From Neisseria elongata subsp. elongata (GTDB lineage Bacteria > Pseudomonadota > Gammaproteobacteria > Burkholderiales > Neisseriaceae), in the NCBI RefSeq assembly GCF_900113545.1, contig NZ_FOPS01000004.1, forward strand, positions 1 through 64,000: a stretch of DNA of 64,000 bases, in the 5' to 3' direction. Made by a program: the position numbers and the translations under genes. Positions 27,889 through 35,664 of this stretch are shown piece by piece. The notes under the pieces are model-generated. The model worked only from the letters and a program-made list of their open reading frames with translations. It had not been told where the DNA came from and made no database searches. Positions within the stretch are counted from its first letter, which is position 1. Each line of letters begins with the position of its first letter.

Positions 27889-29196
27889 ATGTCCGACCTT
27901 TTCACCCGCAAACCCGATGCGCCGCTTGCCGAACGTCTGCGCCCGCATACGCTTGATGATGTCATCGGGCAGCAGCATTTAATCGGCGAAGGCAAGCCGC
28001 TGCGTGTGGCGGTGGAAGGCGGGAAGCCGCATTCTATGTTGCTGTGGGGGCCGCCGGGTGTGGGCAAGACGACGTTGGCGCGGATTTTGGCGCAGAGTTT
28101 CAATGCCCAGTTTCTGCCTGTTTCCGCCGTGTTCTCCGGCGTAAAGGACATACGCGAGGCAATCGATAAGGCTGAAATCGCTTTGCAGCAGGGACGCGCG
28201 ACGATTTTGTTTGTCGATGAAGTCCACCGCTTCAACAAGGCGCAGCAGGACGCGTTTTTGCCGCATGTTGAAAGCGGTTTGCTGACCTTTATCGGCGCGA
28301 CGACGGAAAACCCGTCGTTTGAAGTCAATCCCGCGCTGTTGAGCCGCGCACAGGTATATGTTTTGCAATCCTTGTCTTCAGACGACCTCAAGAAACTGAT
28401 TGCCAAAGTGTTGGCTTTGCCCGAATACCGGGATTTCACGATTGAAGCCGATGCGCAGGAGCTGCTCGTCAATACCGCCGACGGCGATGCGCGCAGATTG
28501 TTGAATTTATTGGAACAACTTTTACGCGCCGCCGACACACGTCGTCTGAAAACCTTAACCGCCGAATTTCTCGCCGACAGTCTCGGGGCGCAAATCCGCC
28601 GTTTCGACAAAGGCGGCGAGAGTTTCTACAACCAAATCTCCGCCCTGCACAAATCCGTGCGCGGCTCGCATCCGAATGCCGCGCTGTATTGGTTCTGCCG
28701 TATGCTCGACGGCGGCACCGACCCGCGCTACCTCGCCCGCCGCATCGTGCGCATGGCGTGGGAGGACATCGGGCTTGCCGACCCGCGCGCCTTCCAAATC
28801 GCCAACGATGCCGCCGCCACCTTTGAACGCTTAGGCTCGCCAGAAGGCGAACTCGCGCTGGCGCAAGCCGTGTTATACCTTGCCGCCGCCGCGAAATCCA
28901 ACGCGGGCTACAAGGCATACAACCAAATGCGCCGCTTCGTCAAAGAAAACGCCAGCGACGAAGTGCCCGTCCACCTGCGCAATGCCCCGACCAAGCTGAT
29001 GAAGGAATTGGGCTACGGACGTGAATACCGCTATGCCCACGACGAACCGAACGCCTACGCCGCCGGCGAAAGCTATATGCCCGACGGCCTGGACGAACCG
29101 GACTTCTACCAACCCGTCCCGCGCGGGCTGGAAATCAAAATCGGTGAGAAGCTGGAATGGTTGAAATCGCTGGATGAGGAAGCGTTGAAAGAATAA
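27889..29196 (+). CDS. rarA: Replication-associated recombination protein A (RarA/MgsA), AAA+ ATPase
   Basis: 435 residues. Walker A is GPPGVGKT (54-61), Walker B is ILFVDEVHRF, and sensor 1 is IGATTENPSFEVNPALLSR. The C-terminal half carries the MgsA tetramerisation domain (HKSVRGSHPNAALYWFCRM, DEPNAYAAGESYMPDGL). It acts at stalled or collapsed replication forks and is related to clamp-loader subunits. The gene carries DUS of mucosa type inside (28376-28388 and 28540-28551) and upstream, unlike the AG type around it. It was probably imported from an N. mucosa-like donor. Confidence 0.95.
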   Translation: MSDLFTRKPDAPLAERLRPHTLDDVIGQQHLIGEGKPLRVAVEGGKPHSMLLWGPPGVGKTTLARILAQSFNAQFLPVSAVFSGVKDIREAIDKAEIALQQGRATILFVDEVHRFNKAQQDAFLPHVESGLLTFIGATTENPSFEVNPALLSRAQVYVLQSLSSDDLKKLIAKVLALPEYRDFTIEADAQELLVNTADGDARRLLNLLEQLLRAADTRRLKTLTAEFLADSLGAQIRRFDKGGESFYNQISALHKSVRGSHPNAALYWFCRMLDGGTDPRYLARRIVRMAWEDIGLADPRAFQIANDAAATFERLGSPEGELALAQAVLYLAAAAKSNAGYKAYNQMRRFVKENASDEVPVHLRNAPTKLMKELGYGREYRYAHDEPNAYAAGESYMPDGLDEPDFYQPVPRGLEIKIGEKLEWLKSLDEEALKE

Positions 29197-29216
29197 AAAA
29201 CAACGCGGGGTAGGGC

Positions 29217-29253
29217 AGAGGCCGTCTGAAAAACAACCTTCAGACGGCCTCTG
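29217..29253. terminator. DUS hairpin between convergent rarA and nnrE
   Basis: CAGAGGCCGTCTGAA and TTCAGACGGCCTCTG form a clean stem that serves both genes. It is AG type, unlike the DUS inside rarA. Confidence 0.8.
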
Positions 29254-29268
29254 ACATATTGCCCGGCC

Positions 29269-29898
29269 TTAATCGATGCCAATATCCAAACAGACGATTT
29301 CGCCGCAGTATGTTTTGCCGTTTCCGCCCAGGTGCGCCGGTTTGTAGGCGGCGAAGGTGTAGGTTAAATCGGCACGGAAGGTATCCGCATCCGCTTCTCC
29401 CGTGTCGCAGTTCAGCCCGGTCGGGATGTCCAGCGCGACTTTCAGGCCGTCCGATTGATTCAGCAGGCGGCAGATTGCGGCGATGCCGGCGGGCAGCCTG
29501 CCGCCGAAGCCTGTGCCGAAGATGCCTTCGATAATCACGTCGTAACCTGTTTTCAGACGGCCTGCCAAGTCTTCGGCGGCAATCAAGCCTATGCCGTCCA
29601 AACCTTGCAGCCGGCTGCGGTTTAATTCCGCCAGTTCGGATAGTTTTTCTCCGGCGGCAAACAGGATGTCCGCCCGCCAGCCGTGCACCTGCAGTATCCG
29701 CGCCATCACCAGGCCGTCGCCGCCGTTGTTGCCTTTGCCGCACACAATCAGCACCCGCCCGGCCTGGGGCCGCCTTCGCAGCAGGTCGGCGGCTGCGGCT
29801 CGTCCCGCGTTTTCCATCAGTTGCTCGAAAGTCGTGCCTTTGTCGACTGCCATTTGTTCGTGTTCGCGCATTTCTGCGGCGGTGTAGATTTTCATCAT
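29269..29898 (-). CDS. nnrE: NAD(P)H-hydrate epimerase (YjeF N-terminal domain only)
   Basis: 209 residues. AAGGAG precedes tandem ATGs at 29898 and 29895, so the second may be the true start. VCGKGNNGGDGLVMARIL is the family phosphate/nucleotide loop, and ALDIPTGLNCDTGE carries the catalytic Asp. It epimerises damaged R-NAD(P)HX to the S form. In many bacteria it is fused to the NnrD dehydratase. Here the dehydratase domain is absent, as in the standalone eukaryotic enzyme. An internal AG-DUS lies near 29553. Confidence 0.9.
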   Translation of the reverse strand: MMKIYTAAEMREHEQMAVDKGTTFEQLMENAGRAAAADLLRRRPQAGRVLIVCGKGNNGGDGLVMARILQVHGWRADILFAAGEKLSELAELNRSRLQGLDGIGLIAAEDLAGRLKTGYDVIIEGIFGTGFGGRLPAGIAAICRLLNQSDGLKVALDIPTGLNCDTGEADADTFRADLTYTFAAYKPAHLGGNGKTYCGEIVCLDIGID

Positions 29899-30042
29899 TT
29901 GCTCCTTTTGTCTCCACCGTTTTATGAAACATCAAAACGGAAATCCCATCAATAGTGCTCCCCTGCTTTTCCGATGAATCATTCCTTTTTTTGATTTGCC
30001 GCAAGAAGCCGTCTGAAATCAGGGTTTTGGCAGCTCTTGGAT

Positions 30043-30071
30043 TTGATTTTTTTATTAACAAGATTTATTAT
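30043..30071 (+). promoter_or_regulatory. Predicted promoter of the Cys-rich small ORF
   Basis: TTGATT, a 17-base spacer and TATTAT. The expected transcript start is near 30078, leaving a leader of about 130 bases. Confidence 0.45.
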
Positions 30072-30088
30072 CATAGCGAAATAAAGCA

Positions 30089-30107
30089 GCAAATAATTAA
30101 AATTATC
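30089..30107. promoter_or_regulatory. Fur-box-like site
   Basis: Read on the minus strand the 19-mer is GATAATTTTAATTATTTGC, which matches the Fur consensus GATAATGATAATCATTATC at 14 of 19 positions. It lies just downstream of the predicted transcript start, a usual place for repression by iron-loaded Fur. Confidence 0.45.
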
Positions 30108-30210
30108 TTTTTTGCGGGAGCGGGCGGCGAGATATATCCTTATCCTTCCCCGCGTCAGATTCGTCTTTCCAGGCTGTTTGTTTTTTAATCGACACCGAAA
30201 GTAACCCCCT

Positions 30211-30333
30211 ATGTCTACCATACCTTTATCAAAACTCAGTAAAGGCGCGGTTGCGCACATTGATTCTATTGTCGCCAAACCGAAAAAACGCGATTGCAGC
30301 AGCGGCTGCGGCAAATGCGGCGGTTGCGGTTAA
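30211..30333 (+). CDS. Possible 40-residue Cys-rich peptide
   Basis: A 123-base ORF beginning MSTIPLSKLSKGAVAHIDSI and ending CSSGCGKCGGCG, bounded by an in-frame stop at 30202. Four Cys in the last 12 residues suggest metal binding. The first 20 residues resemble the opening strand of FeoA-like SH3 domains (PLSxLxxGxxAxIxxI), but the rest of FeoA is missing. The Shine-Dalgarno is weak (GAAAG, 9 bases before). The Fur-like site upstream suggests an iron-linked role. It could also be a remnant of a longer gene. Confidence 0.5.
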   Translation: MSTIPLSKLSKGAVAHIDSIVAKPKKRDCSSGCGKCGGCG

Positions 30334-30355
30334 ATATGGATAGCTAGGAAGAAAA

Positions 30356-30388
30356 AAGGTCGTCTGAAATGGTTTCAGACGACCTTTT
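30356..30388. terminator. Mucosa-type DUS hairpin after the small ORF
   Basis: AAAGGTCGTCTGAAA and TTTCAGACGACCTTT with a 3-base loop. Both arms are AG-mucDUS. Confidence 0.75.
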
Positions 30389-30531
30389 GTATATTTTTGG
30401 ACGATAGTCTAAACAGAAAAATATTGCATATATTGATGTCAGATATAAATAGTTGAGTCTAGAGCTTTTCAGACGAACCCTAAAAGCGAACTTTAACAAC
30501 CCAAACCTGCATCTCATTGATTCACAGAAAC

Positions 30532-30573
30532 AAAGGTCGTCTGAAAACCAAACTCCGGTTTTCAGACGACCTC
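30532..30573. terminator. Mucosa-type DUS hairpin, mpl terminator
   Basis: AAGGTCGTCTGAAAACC and GGTTTTCAGACGACCT, 26 bases past the mpl stop. Confidence 0.75.
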
Positions 30574-30598
30574 AATCATTCCAAAATTTCAACCAACC

Positions 30599-31975
30599 TT
30601 ATTTCAACGCCTCCAGCAGCTTCCCGTGTATCCCGCCGAAACCGCCGTTGCTCATCACCAAAATATGGTCGCCTGCTTCGGCATGTTTCACGATTTCGGC
30701 AACGAAGGCATCAAAGTCTTGTCCGACGTGCAGCTTTCCGCCCAAAGGCGCGAGGGCTTCGGCGACGTCCCAGTCCACGCCGCCGGCGTAGCAGAATACT
30801 TGGTCGGCACCTTTGAGGCTTTCGGGCAGGGCGGCTTTCATGGTGCCGAGTTTCATGGTGTTGGAACGCGGCTCAAGGACGGCGAGAATGCGGGCGTTTC
30901 CGACGCGCTGGCGCAGGCCTTCGATGGTGGTTTCGATGGCGGTCGGGTGGTGGGCGAAATCGTCGTAAACGGTGATGCCATTTACCGTGCCTTTGATTTC
31001 CATGCGGCGTTTGACGTTTTTAAACGCGCTCAAGGCTGCGCAGGCGGTCTGAATATCGACGCCGGCATGGCGCGCGGCGGCGATGACGGCAAGCGCGTTC
31101 ATGCGGTTGTGTCCGCCCATCAAATCCCATGCGACGTGTCCGGCTTTTTTGCCGTCAAGCAATACGTCGAACGAGCCGTCGGCATTGACTTCACCGACCT
31201 GCCAGCCGTGTCCGGTGCCGAATTTTTCCACCGGCGTCCAGCAGCCTTTGTCGAGAGTGTCTTGCAGACTTTGCTGCTGTCCGTTGCAGACGATGAGGCC
31301 TTCAGATGGCACGGTGCGCACGAGGTGGTGGAACTGGGTCTGTATCGCGCCCAAATCGGCGAAGATGTCGGCGTGGTCGAATTCCAGATTGTTCAACACG
31401 GCGGTACGCGGACGGTAATGCACGAATTTGGAGCGTTTGTCGAAAAAGGCGGTATCGTATTCGTCGGCTTCGATGACGAAAAACGGCGATTTGCTGTTCG
31501 GGTCTTGGCGCGGCGTTTGCGGCAGGCGGGCGGAAACGCTGAAGTTTTCCGGTACGCCGCCGATGAGGAAGCCCGGCGCAAGTCCGGCATATTCCAAGAC
31601 CCAGGCGAGCATGGACGCGGTGGTGGTTTTGCCGTGCGTCCCCGCCACGCCGAGTACCCAATGATGATGCAACACGTTTTCCGACAGCCATTGCGGGCCG
31701 GAAATATAAGGCAGGCCGCGGTTCAAAATCGCTTCAACCACATCCATCCCGCGCTTGGCGACATTGCCGATAACGTAAACGTCGGCTTTAAATTCGTCCA
31801 ACTGCGCGGCATCGAAGCCTTCGTGTACGTCTATGCCCAAGGCTTCGAGCTGGGTGCTCATCGGCGGATACATCTTCGCGTCGCAACCGCTGACTTTGAA
31901 CCCCGCTTCTTTGGCAATGGCGGTCACCCCGCCCATAAACGTGCCGCCGATACCGATAATGTGGATGTGTTTCAT
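30599..31975 (-). CDS. mpl: UDP-N-acetylmuramate:L-alanyl-gamma-D-glutamyl-meso-diaminopimelate ligase
   Basis: 458 residues. The Mur-ligase N-terminal domain opens with HIHIIGIGGTFMGG. The ATP loop is GVAGTHGKTTTASM (about 109-122). The central motif is VIEADEYDTAFFDKRSKF and the C-terminal domain has YDDFAHHPTAIETT. Mpl attaches recycled murein tripeptide to UDP-MurNAc, saving peptidoglycan precursors. The FMGG and DEYD motifs separate it from MurC. It is flanked by mucosa-type DUS downstream and an AT-type DUS upstream (32009-32020). Confidence 0.95.
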   Translation of the reverse strand: MKHIHIIGIGGTFMGGVTAIAKEAGFKVSGCDAKMYPPMSTQLEALGIDVHEGFDAAQLDEFKADVYVIGNVAKRGMDVVEAILNRGLPYISGPQWLSENVLHHHWVLGVAGTHGKTTTASMLAWVLEYAGLAPGFLIGGVPENFSVSARLPQTPRQDPNSKSPFFVIEADEYDTAFFDKRSKFVHYRPRTAVLNNLEFDHADIFADLGAIQTQFHHLVRTVPSEGLIVCNGQQQSLQDTLDKGCWTPVEKFGTGHGWQVGEVNADGSFDVLLDGKKAGHVAWDLMGGHNRMNALAVIAAARHAGVDIQTACAALSAFKNVKRRMEIKGTVNGITVYDDFAHHPTAIETTIEGLRQRVGNARILAVLEPRSNTMKLGTMKAALPESLKGADQVFCYAGGVDWDVAEALAPLGGKLHVGQDFDAFVAEIVKHAEAGDHILVMSNGGFGGIHGKLLEALK

Positions 31976-32098
31976 AATTTTGAATCTTTAAATGAATTTA
32001 AATCTAAATGCCGTCTGAAAGCATTGTTTTGACGCAGTTGAAACGAGGTTTCAAGCATGGAAAACGTTTCAGACGGCCTCTGAAAGGAAAATCGGGCT

Positions 32099-32869
32099 TC
32101 AGCCGTTCTGTTCCGTCTGGAAAACTACCCGCACACGTTCCAAATCTTCCTGCGTATCCACACCGGCGGCAGGGGCTTCTTTGGCGGTTTCGACGGCAAT
32201 CGGGTAGCCGTGCCACAGGACGCGCAGTTGTTCCAGCGATTCGATGGTTTCCAGCGGCGAGACGCTCATTTCGGCGTAGCGTTGCAGAAAACCGGCGCGG
32301 TAGGCGTAGATGCCGATATGGCGCAGGACGGTGGTTTCGGCGGGCAATTCGCGTTTTTCGGCGCGCATGGCATCGCGCGGATAGGGAATCGGGGCGCGGC
32401 TGAAGTAGATGGCGTTGCGGTTTTTGTCGAGGACGACTTTGACGATGTTGGGATTCATAAATTCGTCGAAATCGTGCAATTCGTGCGCCGCGGTCGCCAT
32501 CTGCACGTTGTTTTCCACCAAGACTTCGGCAGTGCGGTCGATGAGTTCGGGGGCAATCAGCGGCTCGTCGCCCTGTACGTTGACGACCACCAGATGTTGC
32601 GGCAGTTTCAGCGCGGCAGCGGCTTCGGCAAGGCGGGTTGTGCCGCTTTCGTGCCGGTTTGAAGTCATGACGACTTCGACGCCGTGCGCCTGACAGGCCG
32701 TCTGAATATCGGGATGGTCGGTGGCAACGACGACGTGCGCGGCTTTGCTTTTTGCCGCCTGTTCGGCAACGCGCACGACCATCGGTTTGCCGTGGATGTC
32801 CGCTAAGGCTTTTCCGGGCAGGCGCGATGAATCCAGCCGCGCCGGAATCAATACGACGAATTCGGTCAT
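32099..32869 (-). CDS. kdsB: 3-deoxy-manno-octulosonate cytidylyltransferase
   Basis: 256 residues. The nucleotide loop is [15 protein letters not shown] at 8-22. [11 protein letters not shown] holds the Mg-binding Asp. [12 protein letters not shown] and [10 protein letters not shown] are family blocks. It makes CMP-Kdo for the lipid A-Kdo core. Its start overlaps the stop of the upstream 60-residue gene by 4 bases (ATGA), so they form one unit with lpxK further upstream. Confidence 0.96.
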
Positions 32870-33048
32870 GCTTTGAGTTCCTCTTCGCTCAACGCTCGTG
32901 CTTCGTTTTCCAGCATATAGGGAATGCCGTCTTTAATCGGATAGGCAAGCTTCGCCTGACGGCTCCACAATTCCTGTTTGTCCTGATGATATTCCAGCCT
33001 GCCTTTGGTAACGGGGCAGACGAGGATGTCTAAGAATTTTTTTTCCAT
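32866..33048 (-). CDS. Trm112-like small protein (YcaR type)
   Basis: 60 residues with [11 protein letters not shown] at 8-18 and [11 protein letters not shown] at 36-46, the two hallmarks of the Trm112/YcaR family. Most members have a CxxC-like zinc site. Here only one Cys (Cys11) remains, so zinc binding is doubtful. In Neisseria and enterobacteria this gene sits between lpxK and kdsB, as here. Its role is unclear. Confidence 0.88.
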
Positions 33049-33109
33049 GGGGTTTCTTTCGGGTTTGATGGTTTTAGCGAAACTCGCTTTCAGACGGCCT
33101 TAAGCGGCA

Positions 33110-33685
33110 TTATTTTCTCCGTGCCGCTTTTGGTGGTTGTGTTGGGCAGTCTGGGGCAGGATTTTTGCCGCCGCACATAATCTGCTGGATTTCTCGGACT
33201 AATTTTTCGTTTTGATTTGATTTTTCGTATTTTTCGGTGAGGATGATCATCATCGGATTCATCGTTGCTTCAAGATAGCGCGGCATTTTATCGAGTATCG
33301 ATTGACCTACCTCCGTGCCGTAAAAGCCGATCAACGCATCGACTTCTTCCTGAGTAAGAACCGTCTTTACGCCGTCCATAGTTGCTTTACGCAATTGGGC
33401 GCGCACTTGCGGCGTATTGATTTCGGCAACTATTCGATTTGCATGATTTCTCAAGGCTGCTTCCAACTGCGGACGCTTGTCGGCCGGCGCATCTTTCAAA
33501 AAATTCTGTATATTCGGATTAGCAAGCACCATGCCACCAACCCTTTGGAAAGACTGATCCAACAGAGCGTCCATCCTTTGTACTTCAAACAGACGTTTCA
33601 GCGACGCGTCGCTGGGCGGGGCGGCAAATGCGTTGGTACACAGTACCAGTGCGGCGAAGGGCAATAATAAGGTTTTCAGTTTCAT
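33110..33685 (-). CDS. Exported DUF2059-like protein
   Basis: 191 residues from the ATG at 33685, 5 bases after AAGGAG. A GTG two codons earlier overlaps the ribosome binding site. The signal peptide is MKLKTLLLPFAALVLCTNAFA. The mature protein is helical, with the DUF2059 pattern VLTQEEVDALIGFYGTEVGQSILDKMP. A Cys pair and Pro/Lys-rich tail (CGGKNPAPDCPTQPPKAARRK) end the protein. The function is unknown. Confidence 0.85.
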   Translation of the reverse strand: MKLKTLLLPFAALVLCTNAFAAPPSDASLKRLFEVQRMDALLDQSFQRVGGMVLANPNIQNFLKDAPADKRPQLEAALRNHANRIVAEINTPQVRAQLRKATMDGVKTVLTQEEVDALIGFYGTEVGQSILDKMPRYLEATMNPMMIILTEKYEKSNQNEKLVREIQQIMCGGKNPAPDCPTQPPKAARRK

Positions 33686-33740
33686 ATCCACTCCTTTAAC
33701 GAATGATTAATGCAGATAAAAAATACAACCGGCTTCCATT

Positions 33741-33840
33741 ATTCCTACGCAGGCGGGAATCCGGAGATTTGGGATTTCTGAAGTCCCCCAGGCATTCCTG
33801 AAAATTCAAGGTCTGGATTCCCGCCTGCGCGGGAATGACG
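33741..33840. repeat. Intergenic mosaic element with two dRS3 repeats
   Basis: dRS3-like units lie at 33741-33760 (ATTCCT-N8-GGGAAT, one mismatch) and 33817-33836 (exact). The right unit shares its sequence, including GATTCCCGCCTGCGCGGGAATGA, with the element at 27683-27785. It sits between lpxK and the DUF2059 gene. Confidence 0.85.
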
Positions 33841-33891
33841 GCGTGAGGCGTTCTTATTCGAGTCCATGATAACTTAGCTTAAACCATGCTT

Positions 33892-34917
33892 TCAGACGAC
33901 CTTCGGCGCATGCTCCAGCCGTTCCAACACAAATTCCGCCAAATCAGGTTCGATTATCGCACAAACAGGCAATACCCATACATGATTCAGATTGATGCCG
34001 TCTGAAAACTTAACCGCATCCTTTTCCGTAATAATCACCGCGTCCGCATCCGGCAGGTCTGCCGCTGCGATGTCGGCATGGTCGGGCAGCGCGACGGTTT
34101 GGTTCAAGGTGATGCCCATGTTCCGCAACGAATCGAAAAAACGCTCGGGCTTGGCGATGCCCGCCACGGCGGCGACGGTTTGGTTTTTCAGACGAACTGT
34201 GTCCAGTATTTCGGACGGCTGGTTCAAACGGTAAATCTGTCCCGTTTCGATGCGGCTGTGAAACATATTTTCAGACGGCGCAAACGACGCATCTGCCTTG
34301 CCGCCGCTAATCACGACCGCGTCCACCGAATCCAGCCGCGACAAAGGTTCGCGCAAACTGCCGTTGGGCAGCAAATCCAAATCGGTGCGCCCCGTATCCG
34401 CCGCCGGAAACACCGCGATTTCCACATCCCGCCGCAGGGCGTAATGCTGCAAACCGTCGTCCGCCACAATCAGCCCGATGTCGGGATGCGCCGCCAGCAA
34501 CGCCCTGCCTGCCTCCGCACGGCTGCCGCCCACTGCCGTCGGCGCGCCGGTTTTACGGAACAGCAGCAAAGGCTCGTCGCCAGCATCTTCCGCACGGCTC
34601 TCGGCATTCAATACATGAACCGCCTTGCTCTTGCGCCCGTAGCCCCGGCTGATGATGCCGACCTTGACGCCTTTTTCCTGCAAACCCGACACCAGCGCGG
34701 CGACAATCGGCGTTTTCCCCGTCCCGCCCGCGTGGATATTGCCGACCACGACCACGGGCACGGGCAGCTTTTCGCTTTTCATACGGCCTGAAACGAAATC
34801 ATCGCGCCGTTTCGCCGCAATTTTGGCAAACAGCATGGATAAGGGTTTGAGCAGGAAAGATAAAAACGGATTGGGGCGTTGCCAATGTCGTTCGATGATT
34901 TGATGGGGTTTGGGCAT
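33892..34917 (-). CDS. lpxK: Tetraacyldisaccharide 4'-kinase
   Basis: 341 residues. The P-loop is [12 protein letters not shown] (about 59-70), followed by ISRGYGRKS and [17 protein letters not shown]. It phosphorylates the lipid A precursor at position 4' in the inner membrane. The N-terminus has a hydrophobic helix ([18 protein letters not shown]). The start codon shares bases with an AG-DUS (GGCCGTCTGAATG). The stop TGA lies in a mucosa-type DUS (AAGGTCGTCTGAAAG). An AT-type DUS lies inside (33995-34006). Confidence 0.95.
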   Translation of the reverse strand: MPKPHQIIERHWQRPNPFLSFLLKPLSMLFAKIAAKRRDDFVSGRMKSEKLPVPVVVVGNIHAGGTGKTPIVAALVSGLQEKGVKVGIISRGYGRKSKAVHVLNAESRAEDAGDEPLLLFRKTGAPTAVGGSRAEAGRALLAAHPDIGLIVADDGLQHYALRRDVEIAVFPAADTGRTDLDLLPNGSLREPLSRLDSVDAVVISGGKADASFAPSENMFHSRIETGQIYRLNQPSEILDTVRLKNQTVAAVAGIAKPERFFDSLRNMGITLNQTVALPDHADIAAADLPDADAVIITEKDAVKFSDGINLNHVWVLPVCAIIEPDLAEFVLERLEHAPKVV

Positions 34918-34991
34918 TCAGACGGCCTTCAGAGTATGGAAAATGTATGGTAGTAGGCAGGTTTTATCTTTCGGTTGGGTTGTCGTGGCAA

Positions 34992-35549
34992 TCAATATGA
35001 TGAAACGGAAATGGTTTCTATGCGGGAGTTTTTGCGATAGCGGCGGGTTTGGTTCGGTATTTTGTCTGGATCCGCATAAATTCCCGCCCCGCTTTCGACT
35101 CGGAACGTCATCTGTTTCGGCATACGGGTAAATTCGGCGGTTTCGCGCATTTCGATTTCCGACAGGCTGATGCGTTTGAGCTTGCCCAGTTTTGCTTCCG
35201 CATCTTGGATTTTCATGCCCGGGCGGATGCCCAAAGCGGTGCGGCAGGCGGGGGAGGAAGTGCCCAGCCAGATAATTTTCTTGTTCAGCCGCAAAGGCGC
35301 ATCGGGATCGTCGTCGCCGTTCAAATGGGCCGACACGGTAATATCTTTGGACAGCGTGATGTCGACAAAGGCCGCACCTTCGGCATCACTTTCCCGTTTG
35401 AATTTCGCTTTGGGAAATTTTTGCCTGACCTGTTTCAGGTCCTGCCCGAGTGAGACGTCGCCGATGCTGGTCGGGCTGATCAGGCATTCTGCGGCGGCGG
35501 GCAGGGTGCAGCCGAAAGTCAGTGTCAGGAAGATTCCGATTTTGTTCAT
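34992..35549 (-). CDS. Exported protein of unknown function
   Basis: 185 residues. The signal peptide is MNKIGIFLTLTFGCTLPAAA. Two Cys in the mature part (ECLISP and SPACRTALG) could form a disulfide. The SPTSIGDVSLGQDLKQVRQKFP block resembles the start of small SmpA/BamE-like repeats that recur as GIRPGMKIQDAEAKLGKLKR. So it may be two tandem copies of one small fold; this is inference. No name is assigned. It lies between lpxK and recN, each in its own unit. Confidence 0.78.
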   Translation of the reverse strand: MNKIGIFLTLTFGCTLPAAAECLISPTSIGDVSLGQDLKQVRQKFPKAKFKRESDAEGAAFVDITLSKDITVSAHLNGDDDPDAPLRLNKKIIWLGTSSPACRTALGIRPGMKIQDAEAKLGKLKRISLSEIEMRETAEFTRMPKQMTFRVESGAGIYADPDKIPNQTRRYRKNSRIETISVSSY

Positions 35550-35596
35550 ATTCGTTTCCGTGAATGGAAAGGGGCAAACCCCGATATTACCATTTC

Positions 35597-35642
35597 AGGC
35601 CGTCTGAAAATATGTTCGGGAAACCCGCTTTTCAGACGGCCT
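35597..35642. terminator. DUS hairpin terminator of recN
   Basis: CAGGCCGTCTGAAAA and TTTTCAGACGGCCTG, 23 bases past the stop. Confidence 0.75.
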
Positions 35643-35664
35643 GACCGTATGGCGGCGTCGTTGT

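Larger units (their letters stand above)
29899..30210. other. AT-rich intergenic region between nnrE and the Cys-rich small ORF
   Basis: No gene is seen. It holds a degenerate DUS (AAGCCGTCTGAA, 30006-30017), a promoter candidate and a Fur-box-like palindrome. The low-G/C part runs from about 30030 to 30120. Confidence 0.6.
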
